Below the pieces are notes generated by a model. The model worked only from the letters and a program-made list of their open reading frames with translations. It did no database searches and was not told the DNA's origin. Shown in pieces: positions 12,538 through 23,883 of a DNA stretch of 64,000 nucleotides (position 1 is its first letter; the number at the start of each line of letters is the position of its first letter). Source of the stretch: Kitagawia praeruptora (lineage: Eukaryota; Streptophyta; Magnoliopsida; Apiales; Apiaceae); the NCBI GenBank assembly GCA_037693485.1, contig CM075347.1, positions 148,340,501-148,404,500 of the forward strand. The letters run 5' to 3'. The position numbers and the translations under genes were made by a program.

Positions 12538-14310
12538 ATGGGTTCCATTAATTCGGAAAACTCGGGATCTATGAACTCTGATGAGTTTGTTGCCTTCGTT
12601 GGCCTTAACTATGTTGCTCCTGCTCATAACCTTCAACACTTCGAAGCTGAGAATGTATCTCTCAACACAAATGATATAATGGGAGAGCCCCTTTCACCAA
12701 GAACTCAAGCTCGAATGCAAGCTCAAATTGATCTGATTCTCAATGACGGTTCAGTCCAACCCCGTACGGGTCCTATTCATGAAGCCTCGTCTAGAGCTTC
12801 TCATGGTGGCACAGTAGATAGAGTGATCTCTCCTCCAGAAGTTAACTCACTATTGCCTCAGAACGTAGTTGGGGATTCAGCTGCTTTTAACACTGAATTC
12901 ATTCCTGGTAATGTTGCCCAACCACCTCCTCAGTATCTAGAAAAATTAGACACTGTTTTACATGCTCATAACGGTACTAATGCCAAGGGTGATACTTCAA
13001 ACCCTCATAAAAAACCTGTAACCTGGAGCTCTATTGTCTCCGATAATATCATTAACCCAATTGATTGTTCTAAAGTGGATGAGGAGGCTGCTATCACTCA
13101 TAATGAGGATGGAACTGCCTCGGTCATTTTCTCAACGGATTATTTTGTTCGTGCTCAAAAGCAATGGGAAACTAGCGTTATTGGGCATTTCATTGGGGGT
13201 AATTTTGCTTTTAAGTTTGTTCGCGAACAGGCTCAAAAATTTTGGAAAAACAGGGGTTTAACAGGGGTGTACTATAGTTCCAAAGGGTACTATACTTTTC
13301 ATTTTGGTTCGATGGAAGAAAAGAATGCAGCCTTGAACCTTAACACGATTCAAATGGGTGGTAAGACTCTGTATTTGATGCCATGGATGGAGGGCTCGAA
13401 ATTTAAAAGAAATGTGATTGATAAAGTTCCCTGTTGGATACGTCTTGTTGATGTTCCATACACCCTTTGGTCTAAAGACAGTCTTTCAACGATTGCTCGG
13501 GCTGTGGGGCGACCCCTTAAGTTTGATGTTGCTACCTCTAGGTTCGAACCTTTAAAATATGCCAATGTCCAAGTGGAGTTAGCCTACTCAGCCCCTAGAC
13601 CAGATTTTGTTTGGGTCAATGTTCTTGTGGATGGTAAAGTAGAGAAGGAGAAGATTGAAATCCAGTACCCCCAACTTCCTTACTCCTGTAACCTTTGCAA
13701 AGCGTTTGGGCATTCTTTTGCTCGATGTATCAATAATCCGGAGAGAGTTAAGAAAAAACAGGGAATGGATTCGAATTACTATGCATCAACTTCAGTCCCT
13801 GCTACAAATGAGCCTGACACATCGAACTTAAACCCAACAAAAGCAGCTTTTCTAAGTAATATGGAGTTGGTACCATATGTGGTTGGAGATTTCTGTGGGT
13901 GTGACGTGGTCATGGATGACGACGAGATTCTTAATGAGATTGAAAGAGAGGATAACCTGGAAGAATTCGATAGTATTTCACAAACAAACACAACTAGCGA
14001 TGACTCGAATCAGTTAGCAATTTACACTTTGCCTGAAGAGGTTGAACCGATTGCTACAGATAATGGGTTTGCTCCACTTTCCGACCTTTCAAACAAGTCT
14101 CCGTCTTCTAAGAGAAAGAAAGGTAAGTCTCATGTCAAAGAACATCATGACTTGGAATTAGTGGTTGACCTTAGTGTCCACAAAGGTCTCACTATTCCAA
14201 AACCACCAAAGTTTCGAACGACTGAAAAAGATGATGGTTTCACTCTAGTAACGAACAAAAAAGGCCCCAGGTCGGCAGGTGTGCCGAACATCCCCAAACG
14301 GTTAATATGA
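12538..14310 (+). CDS. LINE ORF1 (nucleic-acid-binding gag-like protein, DUF4283-type)
   Basis: 590 residues from ATG 12538. The first 170 residues are low in structure. A DUF4283-like domain spans about residues 195-360 (FWKNRGLTGVYY, KTLYLMPWMEG, PCWIRLVDVPYTLW). A CCHC knuckle CNLCKAFGHSFARC lies near residues 383-396. The tail is acidic and then basic. Plant L1 elements use such an ORF1 as the RNA-binding part of the RNP. Uninterrupted. Its stop codon overlaps the ORF2 start as ATGA (14307-14310), suggesting that ORF2 is reached by termination and reinitiation. Confidence 0.92.
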   Translation: MGSINSENSGSMNSDEFVAFVGLNYVAPAHNLQHFEAENVSLNTNDIMGEPLSPRTQARMQAQIDLILNDGSVQPRTGPIHEASSRASHGGTVDRVISPPEVNSLLPQNVVGDSAAFNTEFIPGNVAQPPPQYLEKLDTVLHAHNGTNAKGDTSNPHKKPVTWSSIVSDNIINPIDCSKVDEEAAITHNEDGTASVIFSTDYFVRAQKQWETSVIGHFIGGNFAFKFVREQAQKFWKNRGLTGVYYSSKGYYTFHFGSMEEKNAALNLNTIQMGGKTLYLMPWMEGSKFKRNVIDKVPCWIRLVDVPYTLWSKDSLSTIARAVGRPLKFDVATSRFEPLKYANVQVELAYSAPRPDFVWVNVLVDGKVEKEKIEIQYPQLPYSCNLCKAFGHSFARCINNPERVKKKQGMDSNYYASTSVPATNEPDTSNLNPTKAAFLSNMELVPYVVGDFCGCDVVMDDDEILNEIEREDNLEEFDSISQTNTTSDDSNQLAIYTLPEEVEPIATDNGFAPLSDLSNKSPSSKRKKGKSHVKEHHDLELVVDLSVHKGLTIPKPPKFRTTEKDDGFTLVTNKKGPRSAGVPNIPKRLI

Positions 14311-17300
14311 ATTTTGCAGTTTGGAATGTTAGAGGCATTAATAAGAGCCCCCATCAAAAGGAGGTGGTAAATTTTATTGTTAAAAATAAATTATCTCTCA
14401 TAGGTTTAGTGGAAACAAAAGTTAGGATTCACAATTCTATAGCTATCTCTACTTCTATCCGGAAAAACTGGAGTTGGATTTTCAATTACGAAGAGCATGA
14501 TTATGGCCGTGTTTGGGTTGGATGGGATCCCTCGATTTGGAAAGTGCACTCCCACAGGAAATCTGCTCAGCAAATAACCTGTTTCGTGACTTTTTTGGAA
14601 AAACAAATTTCTTTTGGCATCACTTTTGTGTATGCGTTGAACAAACCGCATCAAAGGGAGCCTCTTTGGAGGGAGCTTCAGAGCCTCAGTCAGAATATAA
14701 ACATGCCTTGGTGTGTGAATGGAGATTTCAATTGTATTTTGGCTTTAAATGAAGTAAAAGGAGGTCGTGAACGTTGGACTCCGGACATGCAATCCTTCCT
14801 AGATTGCACTTCTAACTCTGCTTTGGGGCACATTAAAACTGTAGGTTCTCTGTACACTTGGACAAATAAAAGGGACTCTTCTACTATTCAGAAACGTCTG
14901 GATCGTATGTTGGGTAACAAGGATTGGTTCAATATGTTTACTGAGGCTTTTGTCTTGGTTAAAAATAGGGGAATTATGGACCATTGTCCCCTACTCTGTT
15001 CTATTCCTATGCAGTTGGAGAGGATCAATAAATCATTCCAGTTTCACAATTTTATGACCAAAACTGATGGTTTTCTGGAAATTGTTTCTAAGGCTTGGGA
15101 ACCCCGCTGGTATGGAGACCCCATGGCAATCTTAGTTCGAAAATTGAAAGAGGTTAAATTTGCTCTCACTAAGTTCAACAAAGACCATGGCGACGTGCAC
15201 ACCAATGTCTCCTTGGCTCGTTCGTCTCTCTCGGAAATTCAGGATCTTTTACGAGATGATTGTCAAAACTCTAACTTGATTAATCAAGAATCTCAGGCTT
15301 CTATCACTCTGAATGATGCATTACTGGAAGAGGAAAGATTCCTTCACCAGAAGTCTAGGGTGAAGTGGCTCACTGTTGGTGATGGAAATAATGCCTTCTT
15401 TTTCAATCGTATAAAAGCGAATTGGAATGTTAATAAGCTAGTAGCTATTGAAGATGCAGTTGGTCACACGGTTACAGGGCATAAGAACGTTGCAAAAGTA
15501 GCAGTGGATTTCTTTTCTAGTACACTTGGTAATGCAAATGATCTAGAACCTTGTGACTTTGACAGTTTCGAGTGCCCTTCAATCTCCTCGACTCAAGCCA
15601 ATCTACTTGAGGGTCCTGTAAATGATAACCTCATTCTGGCAACTCTAAGGAAGATGGGAAAGAACAAATCGCCTGGCCCAGATGGTTTCACGGTAGAGTT
15701 TTTTCTTGCAGCTTGGGACATAGTTGGATCGACCTTCTGTGATGCAATTAAAAGCTTCTTCTCAACAGCCACACTGCACAAATCGATGAATGCAACGAGC
15801 ATTGCTTTAGTTCCAAAGGTTCCAACCCCTGTCACCATGTCCGATTTTCGTCCTATTTCTCTGTGCTCAATTCCTTACAAGTGTATCGCGAAGATTCTGG
15901 CTTCACGTCTTCAAAAGGTAATGCCAGATATTATTAATATATCTCAATCTGCTTTCATACCAGGCCGCAGCATTTCGGATAATATTCTGATGGCTCAAGA
16001 GATTTTTAGGGGTTATCATCGAGACACGGGGATGCCTAAATGCGCTCTAAAGCTGGATCTGCACAAAGCTTTCGACTCTATTGATTGGGAGTTCATTATG
16101 GGGGCCCTTCGAAAGCTTAATTTTCCTAACAGATTCATGGACTGGATTTACTCGTGTATATCAACTCCTACTTTCTCAGTTAAGGTTAATGGTTCATTGT
16201 TTGGGTTTTTTGAAGGAAAAAAGGGTCTCAGACAGGGGGACCCTATCTCTCCATATTTGTTCTCAATTGCAATGAACATCATGTCATCTATTCTTGCAAA
16301 GTATCCGGCTAGCTTCAGATTTCACTGGAAGTGTAAGGAACTTAAGCTTAATCACCTACTCTACGCGGATGATGTCATGCTATTTTCTAATGGCGACATA
16401 AATTCTATTACTCACCTCATGGACTGTGTAGAGAAGTTTGCAGCAGCTAGTGGGTTACGTCCAAACATTTCAAAGAGTTCGGTATATTTTGGCAACTGCA
16501 ACGAGGATTTAATAAATTGGTTTGATGATAGGTATGCCATTGCCCATGGGGATCTGCCTGTTCGCTTCTTGGGTGTTCCTTTAATCTCAACCAAGCTGTC
16601 TCATAATCAGTGCATTCCTTTGCTCGATAGAATTGCTGCGAGGATTTCTTCCTGGACAGCTGGTTTCCTTTCTTTGGCAGGTCGTGTTCAGCTTATTCGA
16701 GCAGTCCTGTTCCCAATTCAAAGTTTATGGACAAACAGTTTTCTGCTCCCGAGTACAGTTCACAGTCGATTACAATCCATGTTAACTAGGTTTCTCTGGA
16801 AGGGGGATATTACTGCTAAGGGAGGGGCAAAAATCAGCTGGGCTAAAGTGTGTAATCCTTTGGAAGAAGGTGGCTTAGGTCTCAAACTCTCCACAGATTG
16901 GAACAAAGCACAAATTCTTTGTCATTTATGCAAAGTTGTCAACAAAAGCAAGGCTTTATGGCCCCTCTGGGTAAATACTACGATGTTAAAGAGACAGAAT
17001 TTTTGGACCATGTCAATGCCAAACGATTGTTCGTGGATTTTTAGAAATGTCCTCAAGCTCCGTTCTTTGGCTCGACAACACATCACCTACAAAATTGGAA
17101 ATGGTCTCCGAACTTCTCTTTGGTTCGATCCGTGGTGGAACTCGACTTGTTTGGCCTCGAGCAAAACAGACCCAATTATTGCTCAGTCAAACCATCCATG
17201 AAATGCAACTGTCCACAACCTCCTCCAAACTGGTCGATGGATGTTGCCTAGGCCCTCAAACAGAATACATCATGTGCATCAAGGTCTGATCAGCTGGCTG

Positions 17301-17924
17301 CAGAACTTTAACTTCCCAAATTTCAACCTAAACTTGACAGATCAAATTTTCTGGGATGATGTTCAGCTGGGTAAGATAAAAACTTGGCATGTCTGGAATT
17401 CTACTCGTACTATCTCTACGTAGGTTACTTGGTTTGCTTTTGTCTGGCAAAGATTCAGAATTTTACGGTACGCTCACCATGAGTGGGTTCTTTGTCATGG
17501 AAGATTACCAACCCTTCATAGACTTGCCTCTTTCGGTTTGGAGGTTTCTCCGTTTTGCCATTTCTGTGTAGGAGGTATTGAGACACACTCTCATTTGTTT
17601 GTATCTTGTCCCTTTAGTAGCTTCATTTTTTCGAAAGTAACTGGGATCATGAAGGTTGATTTTGTTGGTCTGTCCTGGGTGGAGGTTCTAACCTCTATGG
17701 GTGGCATTCAAGATCAAAACCTTCGGGACGTGGCCCTTCTCACAGCTCAGATCTTTTCATACCACATTTGGAGGGAGAGGAATGCGAGACACCATGAGAA
17801 AGGTTTGTGTGGCCCGAGCAATCTGCTGAAAGGCATTATGGTGGATCTCAAGATTAAACTTCGAAACACAACTTGGTATCGTCAAAATGACAACCTAGAT
17901 TCATTTAGGTGGATAGATATTTGA
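14307..17924 (+). pseudogene. LINE ORF2: endonuclease and reverse transcriptase (two nonsense codons)
   Basis: One frame of about 1,205 codons. The APE-type endonuclease is at the start (FAVWNVRGINKSP, LVETKV, VNGDFNCIL, DHCPLL). RT follows at about residues 440-760 (DFRPISLCSIPYKCIAKI, LKLDLHKAFDSIDW, GLRQGDPISPYLF, and LLYADDVMLFSNGD with the catalytic Asp pair). Then come the RT thumb region and a zf-RVT zinc region at about 1,030-1,090 (YKIGNG before it, then CHFCVGGIETHSHLFVSC). In-frame stops are at 17199-17201 (TGA where Trp is likely) and 17421-17423 (TAG). The catalytic parts lie upstream of both, so a truncated but RT-bearing protein is possible. Whether it could work without the zinc region is unknown. 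Confidence 0.93.
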
Positions 17925-18078
17925 TGTTTTTGGATTGTGGGAGTTGGGGTTGTTCTGCCCTCAATTTTTCCATTCTAGTTTTGTAGTTTGCTTCTTGTTC
18001 TCTCTAAGCCTGGCTTGGAGCTAGGGTTAATCCCTGTTTTGCCTTTTAATATACTATAAACTTAGCAAAAAAAAAAAA

Positions 18079-18092
18079 GAGGCCAATAATAT
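18079..18092. repeat. LINE target-site duplication, right copy
   Basis: GAGGCCAATAATAT directly after the A tail; identical to 12336-12349. Confidence 0.93.
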
Positions 18093-18711
18093 CTCTCCTA
18101 ATTATAGGAGGGTTAAATCCTTTATCTATCATTCATATTTCTCATACGACTCATAATATACCCGATGTCCACTTTTATCATCACCCGGTCAAAGGTAACT
18201 TTTAATGTATTCAAAGTATATTAATCTTCATATAGAAATATAATGATCCCAAGTCAGAGGATCATTACACAATTATCACTGTGAGACTTTCTTATGACTT
18301 TATTAAACATGAAGAATCTCACTGTGGGTCTATCCAGTGCCATGTAGTATTTTACATGCACCTATGTTCTTGACTTTAGTATCACTATACCTATGACCAA
18401 TGAGATGTGGTCATCAGTCAACAAACATACTAATCTTTATGCATTATTATTGTCCCATAATAACAATGCTCGATTAGGGATATTTTAGGAATATAAACAC
18501 TATTCATATAATCTCATTTTTTAAGTCACATACTTAAAGATATAGAATACGTATTATATATTCCAAGGACATTTATTATTCTAACATTTATATCTCAGTA
18601 AATTAAGACATAATAAATTAACATATAATAATCAATAGAACACAATTATTAATTAACAAAAGTATTTCCTAGAAGCACAATCACATTGTCTCTTGGGCAC
18701 TAACACTAACA

Positions 18712-19490
18712 ATCTCCCACTTGCACTAGAGCCAATCATTAATGTATCTAATACCCATGGAACTAGTGTGACTATCGTGCTTCTGCTACGACAAAGCCTT
18801 AGTCAGTGGGCCCGCAACATTATCATTAGTATGCACTTTACATATATGTATATCTCCTCTCTCGTTTATCTCTCAAAGAAGGTGATATCTTCTAAGTATA
18901 TGCTTTGCCTTGGAATGGGACCTTGGTTCCTTAGCCTGCGCAATGGCTCCATTATTATCGCAATACAGATCAACTAGATCTACGATCGATGGAACCACAC
19001 CAAGTCCTGTAATAAACTTCCAAATCCAAACAGCCTCTTTGGCTGCTTCACTAGCAGCAATATACTTAGCTTCCATTGTAGAATCAGCTACTGTCTCTTG
19101 CATAGAACTTTTCTAGCTTACAACACCTCCATTTAAACAAAACACGAATCCAGACTGGGACATATAATCAGCCCTATCTGTCTAGAAACTAACATCTGTA
19201 TAACCTCTTACAACCATCTTCTCATCTCCTCCGTACATCAAGAACGAATCTTTAGTCCCTTTATGGTACTTAAGAATATTCTTGACAGCTGTCCAGTGAC
19301 CCTCACTTGGATTAGACTGGTATATGCTCGTCATGCTCAAAGCATACGAGACATCAGAACGAGTAAATATCATTGCATACATTATAGAACTAATTACCAA
19401 AGCATATGGTACTTTACTCATATAGTCCTTATCATCTGATGATATAGGACAGTTTTCCTTTAAGATCGCTATCCCATGAAACATTGGGAC
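18712..19490 (-). pseudogene. 3' end of pol of element D' (RT tail and RNase H) with polypurine tract
   Basis: The polypurine tract (18712-18725; minus strand GTGCAAGTGGGAGAT) touches the LTR. The pol stop TAG (18726-18728) directly abuts it, so coding runs almost into the LTR. Going up the minus strand: KVHTNDN and ADPLTKAL near 18770-18840, RNase H at 18873-19103 (TMEAKYIAASEAAKEAVW, LYCDNNGAIAQAKEP), then the RT connection region at 19182-19490 (IMYAMIFTRSDVSYALSM, SNPSEGHWTAVKNILKY). Stops and frame breaks lie between these. Truncated at 19490. Confidence 0.88.
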
Positions 19491-20562
19491 AATACTGCAT
19501 ACATTCCAACTAATTGTTGTAGCAGTGTAACAAATATAAAAAAATGGCACATCCTGGTTGTTTTTTATACAGTTTCAATTTTCACTTGTTTTTAAGTAAA
19601 ATTTACTAAACTAAAACTTTTTAACTACTCTCAGCATTTCAAGTACAACAAAAGGGTGCTGCTGATATTATGTTATATTACCATGTAAACTGGGAAGATG
19701 CAGAGACTTCACATGTTATATAACTATTGGTGGGAAAAAAATAATGTGGCCATATAAAGAGACTTCACATGTTACAACTATAGGCCATCGATGCATGCTA
19801 TTTAAGATTATAGACATTTCCGATTGCAGAAGAAACATTCCATTGAGACTAACCTGTACTTGTATGAAGTTTCAGATAAATCTTGTCTTGATTTTTACTT
19901 GATATTTTGCTTAGTCTAGGCTATAAAGAATATACTATGAGAAAGTCATAAGCTTTTAGTAGACAACATAATCATTGTAAGGATTTATTTCCCGATGGGT
20001 TGTGGCAGTCACTAGCGAACAATCAATTCATCAGTTAAGTAGACAAAAGACATACTTGCATAAACTGGCTGAGATTTACTGTCAATTTGCAATATAATTG
20101 ATTTGCTTTTTAAAGAAGCATCTTTTTTTAGATCAATGCATATAGGAGCACGAGTAGCACCACCTTCACCAATTGGCAATCAAGCAGAAAATGCTATTTT
20201 ATTTATGAAACATAAAACAGTTTTCAGAATCAATATAAAACTGGCAAATGCTTACCAAAGCAGGGTAAGAGAATCCATAATGTAGTTATACGACACTGAT
20301 ATGTAGTTGAACAAGAGACTGGTAGGAGAATCTATAATGTAGAAGTTGTGAAATCAGATACATGCACAAAATATCTAGTGTTTTACTTTGAAATAAGTGA
20401 TATTTTCACCAATTGGTCCTTGCTTTCTAAATTGATCAGAGAGTAAAAATTAGGATATAAAAGTTCGATGCCAATCAAATATTACTAAGTTGAGAAAAGC
20501 GTTATACCACAATTAACAAGTTGGGCTGTGTAACTAAAGTTGCAATAATACAAAACATCTTG
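19491..20562 (-). other. 3' flank / UTR of the RING pseudogene; no gene seen
   Basis: About 1.07 kb of unique-looking AT-rich sequence between the break in D' and the stop codon of the RING exon. It contains two near copies of agacttcacatgtta (about 19704 and 19759). I find no coding exon or transposon terminus. By position it would hold the 3' UTR and downstream sequence of the RING gene. Confidence 0.55.
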
Positions 20563-20664
20563 CTAAGCTGGTGGAAGTGGACGTCGGCAGGTTGGGCACT
20601 CCATCTTTACATCCATCCACCTTTGCAAGCAACCAGAATGGAAAAAATGGTCACATGGTGTCAC
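20563..20664 (-). pseudogene. Last exon of a FLY1/FLY2-like RING E3 ubiquitin ligase pseudogene
   Basis: On the minus strand the exon encodes VTPCDHFFHSGC, LQRWMDVKMECPTCRRPLPP, then Ala and TAG (20563-20565). This matches the conserved C-terminus of plant FLYING SAUCER (FLY1/FLY2) Golgi and endosomal transmembrane E3 ligases and supplies the second half of a RING (C-x2-H ... C-x2-C). It follows a splice acceptor (..AATAG, now at 52985-52989). Element C inserted at its first five bases (target duplication GTCAC at 20660-20664 and 52980-52984). Upstream pieces are at 53073-53134 and 63052-63112. Confidence 0.85.
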
Positions 20665-22227
20665 TTTTTGCACTAATTCATGCAAGCGTACGTGGTCACA
20701 AGTAATATATGAATAAGTCGAGTTCGTTCCCACAGAGATCTGGTTATTGTTTTAATTCAGTTTGTATCTATGCAACAATGTATGGTTATTATGCACTGCT
20801 AAGACAATTAACAATATTGGGTTTTGATTATCTAATTTAACTAAAAAGCAATTTAGTAAAACTAAGAATTACTTAACTAATGATAATTAAAATTGAATTA
20901 CTTATGCAAGATAAACCATGGGATCCTAACTTCATTAAATACTTCGCTTAGATCTGACGCCTTTAATCACTATATGCAATGGTTATGATATCTGATCGGA
21001 CAACACGAAACAAGTACACGCTACCTCTCAGTATACGTATACCAAACTAAACATACATCCACAAAAGAGATAGAAGATGAATAGACACCAATTATGCTTA
21101 GACCCTATATCTCTATAGAATTTGAAAACATAACGGTTGAAGAACAAGTTATCCATAATGATCACATAGGGCAGCATAATATCTCTACTTACGCCACAAA
21201 TCATGATGTTAAAACATCAACCTATCCTATGCTAGCATGGCAAGTTCTAAATCTCAAGATCCACTCTCGGTTCACAAGAGATCGATTAACAAATTAGATG
21301 TTAGCTACGCATCTAAATTCATAAAGCACAACCATACGAGGATATCAGATATACATCACACACAGATCTGTAAAGCATCAAGATACTAAAGCTCCATAAA
21401 TAAATCCGTTAGAATCCCATGACAACGATTAGTTCATAATCGAACCTCTTGTCATCATGGGATCTAATGAAACCATGATAAAAACAAAGTATGAAAAGAT
21501 ACAAATAAACCTAAGTAATTGATATGTAATGGTTCTACTCCTAATGATACAAATTACAAGGGTTGGATGTGTTTATATAGGCTCTAGAAGTCTTGCCCAG
21601 CAAGAAAAAACCCAAAATAGAGTTAAAATAGAATTTCTGCAAAATATGTTTCCTAAACTGATTCTGTTTTTTAAGGAAAATTCGTAGCTGACTTTTCTTC
21701 AGTATTTCTGGACCATTCCAGTTGTAATTGGACATCTGGACCACTTTAGAATGATAGATAATCTCGTTAGCTTCGCGTGGACTGCTTACGGGCCCCAAAC
21801 GGAGTTGTAGAACTCAAGATATGGCCAAAATAGTAAAAATTGTAATTTTTCAGCACCTCACGCGTGCAACCTGCGCCCATCAGTCTGTTTATCACGCAGA
21901 CTGCGCCCACCACGCGCAACCTGCTCGTGCAACACCTATCCCATATTGTAGAAAATCTCCCAAGATTCGCGTGGGCAGTAAGATCGCTGAAAACGGACTT
22001 CTAGAACTCCAGATATGTCCAAAACAGTGTAGACTGCGCAACCCTTCTCAAAAATCCGAATTTTAATCAATTAATTCTCCAAAACGATAGATGCATCAAC
22101 CTTAATCAACATTCTTGTAAATCTGCACAACTAAGCAAAACACATCAAAACTACAAGAAACTTGAGTCCAAGACAATCAATTAAGCCGATATGGAACGCT
22201 CCAAGTAGATATAAAATCCACTTATCA
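20665..22227 (-). repeat. Left (3') LTR of element C (1563 bp)
   Basis: Matches 51419-52979 almost throughout. It ends in CCACTTATCA. Its first bases are TTTTTGCAC where the right LTR has TGTTTGCAC, so the canonical TG has mutated. A GC-rich patch (21860-21925) repeats short CGCAACCTGC-type words. Confidence 0.93.
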
Positions 22228-23883
22228 CACCCCCAAACTTAAACCGATGCTTGTCCTCAAGCATAAACAACTAACTCTACCTAACTAGTACCACTTCCGT
22301 AGGTGATCACGGTTGCATTTACCATATGCAACAAGCCCTTTAAACCCCTAGGCAGCCCTAGTGGACGAGTAAGGTCTCGTGAGGGCCTATAGAGAATGTA
22401 CCCACAAAATCCAATGCAATGCAATACATGAATGCAACTAAATGAAAGTGCAAATAATCTAGTACTAATATCCTACCATACCTTCAAATCCTCTCATGTC
22501 ATATCAACTTAAGAATCAAAGTAATAACGCAATGTCTTGGTGTCGAAAGTGCAAGTATTCACATAGTCTACTCAATGAACATGCATAAGTTCTCACAAGT
22601 CCATGTCAAATGTAAGAATAAGTTAGTAAACATGCTAAGCCTACAAGAGTACATCTTTGAGACAAAACTCGAGATCTCATACGCAAAAGCAAGCAAACAC
22701 TCACAATCCACTCACAAAAGAATATTCACTCAAGAACAAGGGTAAGTGTATCACTCAATTCCAACAAAATCATAAACATGCTTGACATTTGGTATCAATC
22801 TAACTCTTAACACAACATACATCAATGACGATAATCAAAAGGTCTTTAATTGGGTTGTAACGGGGCTAGGGACAAGGTATGTCAGATAAGCTAAAATAGG
22901 TGAAGTGTCAAAAGCTAGTAAGTACCATAATAAATCATAACAACACCCTATTTCCCCCCCCCCAATTAATTTTACTATAACAAACACTCGACTAGTCGAC
23001 TAAAATAGGATCGCAACAAACACAAACATATAGGATCACAACAAACACAAACATGCTCTCATAATATATATATATATATTTTTCTTTCTTTCTTTTTTCT
23101 CTTTTTTTTCTCTTTTTTTTTCTCTTTTTTTTTCTTCGAGAGCTAAATATAACACAAACAATAATATAAACAATAACAATGATCCCACAATTTTATTACG
23201 CATGCCGACTATCAAGTAAACAAACCCAATTTTCAATATTTCCCCCAAAAGTATGACCAACAATAAACCCTCCCTTGCACACCTTATTACTCCCTTAAGC
23301 ACTCTACTAGCCTTTGACAATGTGGGTTCAAATTAATGTAAGGCTAATACAAGAAAAAGGTCTAGGCAAGTAATGTGGTATGTCACCGAAAAAATTGGAT
23401 TAAGCTCAACGGGTTAACTAATTGATCATGTAAACATGGTGTGGTAATATGGGAAAATATGTGGTTATTCCTAAATGCCTTTATCATTTTAATCGTAAAA
23501 TAATGTCATGCGTTTCAAGAAAGACCTCAAACAATTGCTAGCAATGCAAACAATCTGTGGACACTCAAACAAACGAATAAATTTGCAACAAATATGAAAT
23601 AAGGCTCAAAATCTCACTTGGTGGAAAAACATACTCAATCCCAAGCAAAAATCTCTCTAATGCACCTACTTGTATTCAAAGCATGCAAACTAAATCATCT
23701 TGCACATATTCATGTCCTTCTAATCACTTACAACATTCAAAAAGTCTACTAGCTTCAACTTACTAGTGTATGTGTGTGCACAAGAACAAAGCATATCACT
23801 TCTCAATCAAAAGCGTCAACAACACAAAATTCCTATAAAGCATGGGTGCAAATGCAAACTACTATGAACTCACATGATATACG
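22228..23883 (-). other. Internal region of element C, left part (non-coding) with polypurine tract
   Basis: Begins with cacccccaaactta (22228-22241), which on the minus strand is the G-rich polypurine tract. The rest has no convincing ORF. It contains a C run (about 22956-22965), an AT dinucleotide run and a long T/CT tract (about 23064-23135), and many short words around cacaa. A 94-codon minus-strand frame at 23036-23320 is driven by the CT tract (Lys/Glu repeats) and is not credible as a gene. Confidence 0.7.

Larger units (their letters stand above)
12350..18078 (+). mobile_element. Non-LTR retrotransposon (plant L1-type LINE), nearly full length
   Basis: A 5.7-kb element with a 188-bp 5' region, ORF1 (12538-14310), ORF2 (14307-17924), a short 3' UTR and a 12-base A tail (18067-18078). 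It is flanked by a 14-bp target duplication, the hallmark of target-primed reverse transcription. The 5' region contains pyrimidine-rich stretches. Two nonsense codons in ORF2 are the only clear lesions, so the insertion is young compared with its host LTR. The clade follows from the order endonuclease, RT, zf-RVT and an ORF1 with a CCHC knuckle. Confidence 0.95.
11417..18711 (-). repeat. LTR of element D', split by a LINE
   Basis: The left part 11417-12349 and right part 18079-18711 together match the complete D LTR (61499-63051). It begins TGAAGGGTTTCG and ends CACTAACA. The sequence between the two parts is the LINE. Confidence 0.92.
11417..19490 (-). mobile_element. Copia element D' (truncated sister copy of D), host of a LINE insertion
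   Basis: A copia 3' LTR (11417-18711, split by the LINE) is followed by the polypurine tract and the RNase H and RT end of pol. It starts after the same GTGAT and 23-bp flank as element D (53135-63051) and stays similar to D up to the shared bases cattgggaca (19481-19490 and 55663-55672). It then stops abruptly and unrelated sequence begins. Sharing the target site means D' and D descend from one insertion by duplication of the region, not from two insertions. Confidence 0.85.

Noticed and set aside
20563..20664. Functional RING gene using a giant intron containing elements C and D
   Set aside because: D interrupts coding sequence rather than an intron, a zinc ligand is lost and there are frameshifts on both sides.
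22956..22965. C run and neighbouring T runs as regulatory sites
   Set aside because: Homopolymers of this kind are common in the non-coding part of this element and nothing links them to a gene.
23036..23320. Lys/Glu-rich small ORF in element C
   Set aside because: Produced by a CT microsatellite; composition is that of the repeat, with no start context or homology.
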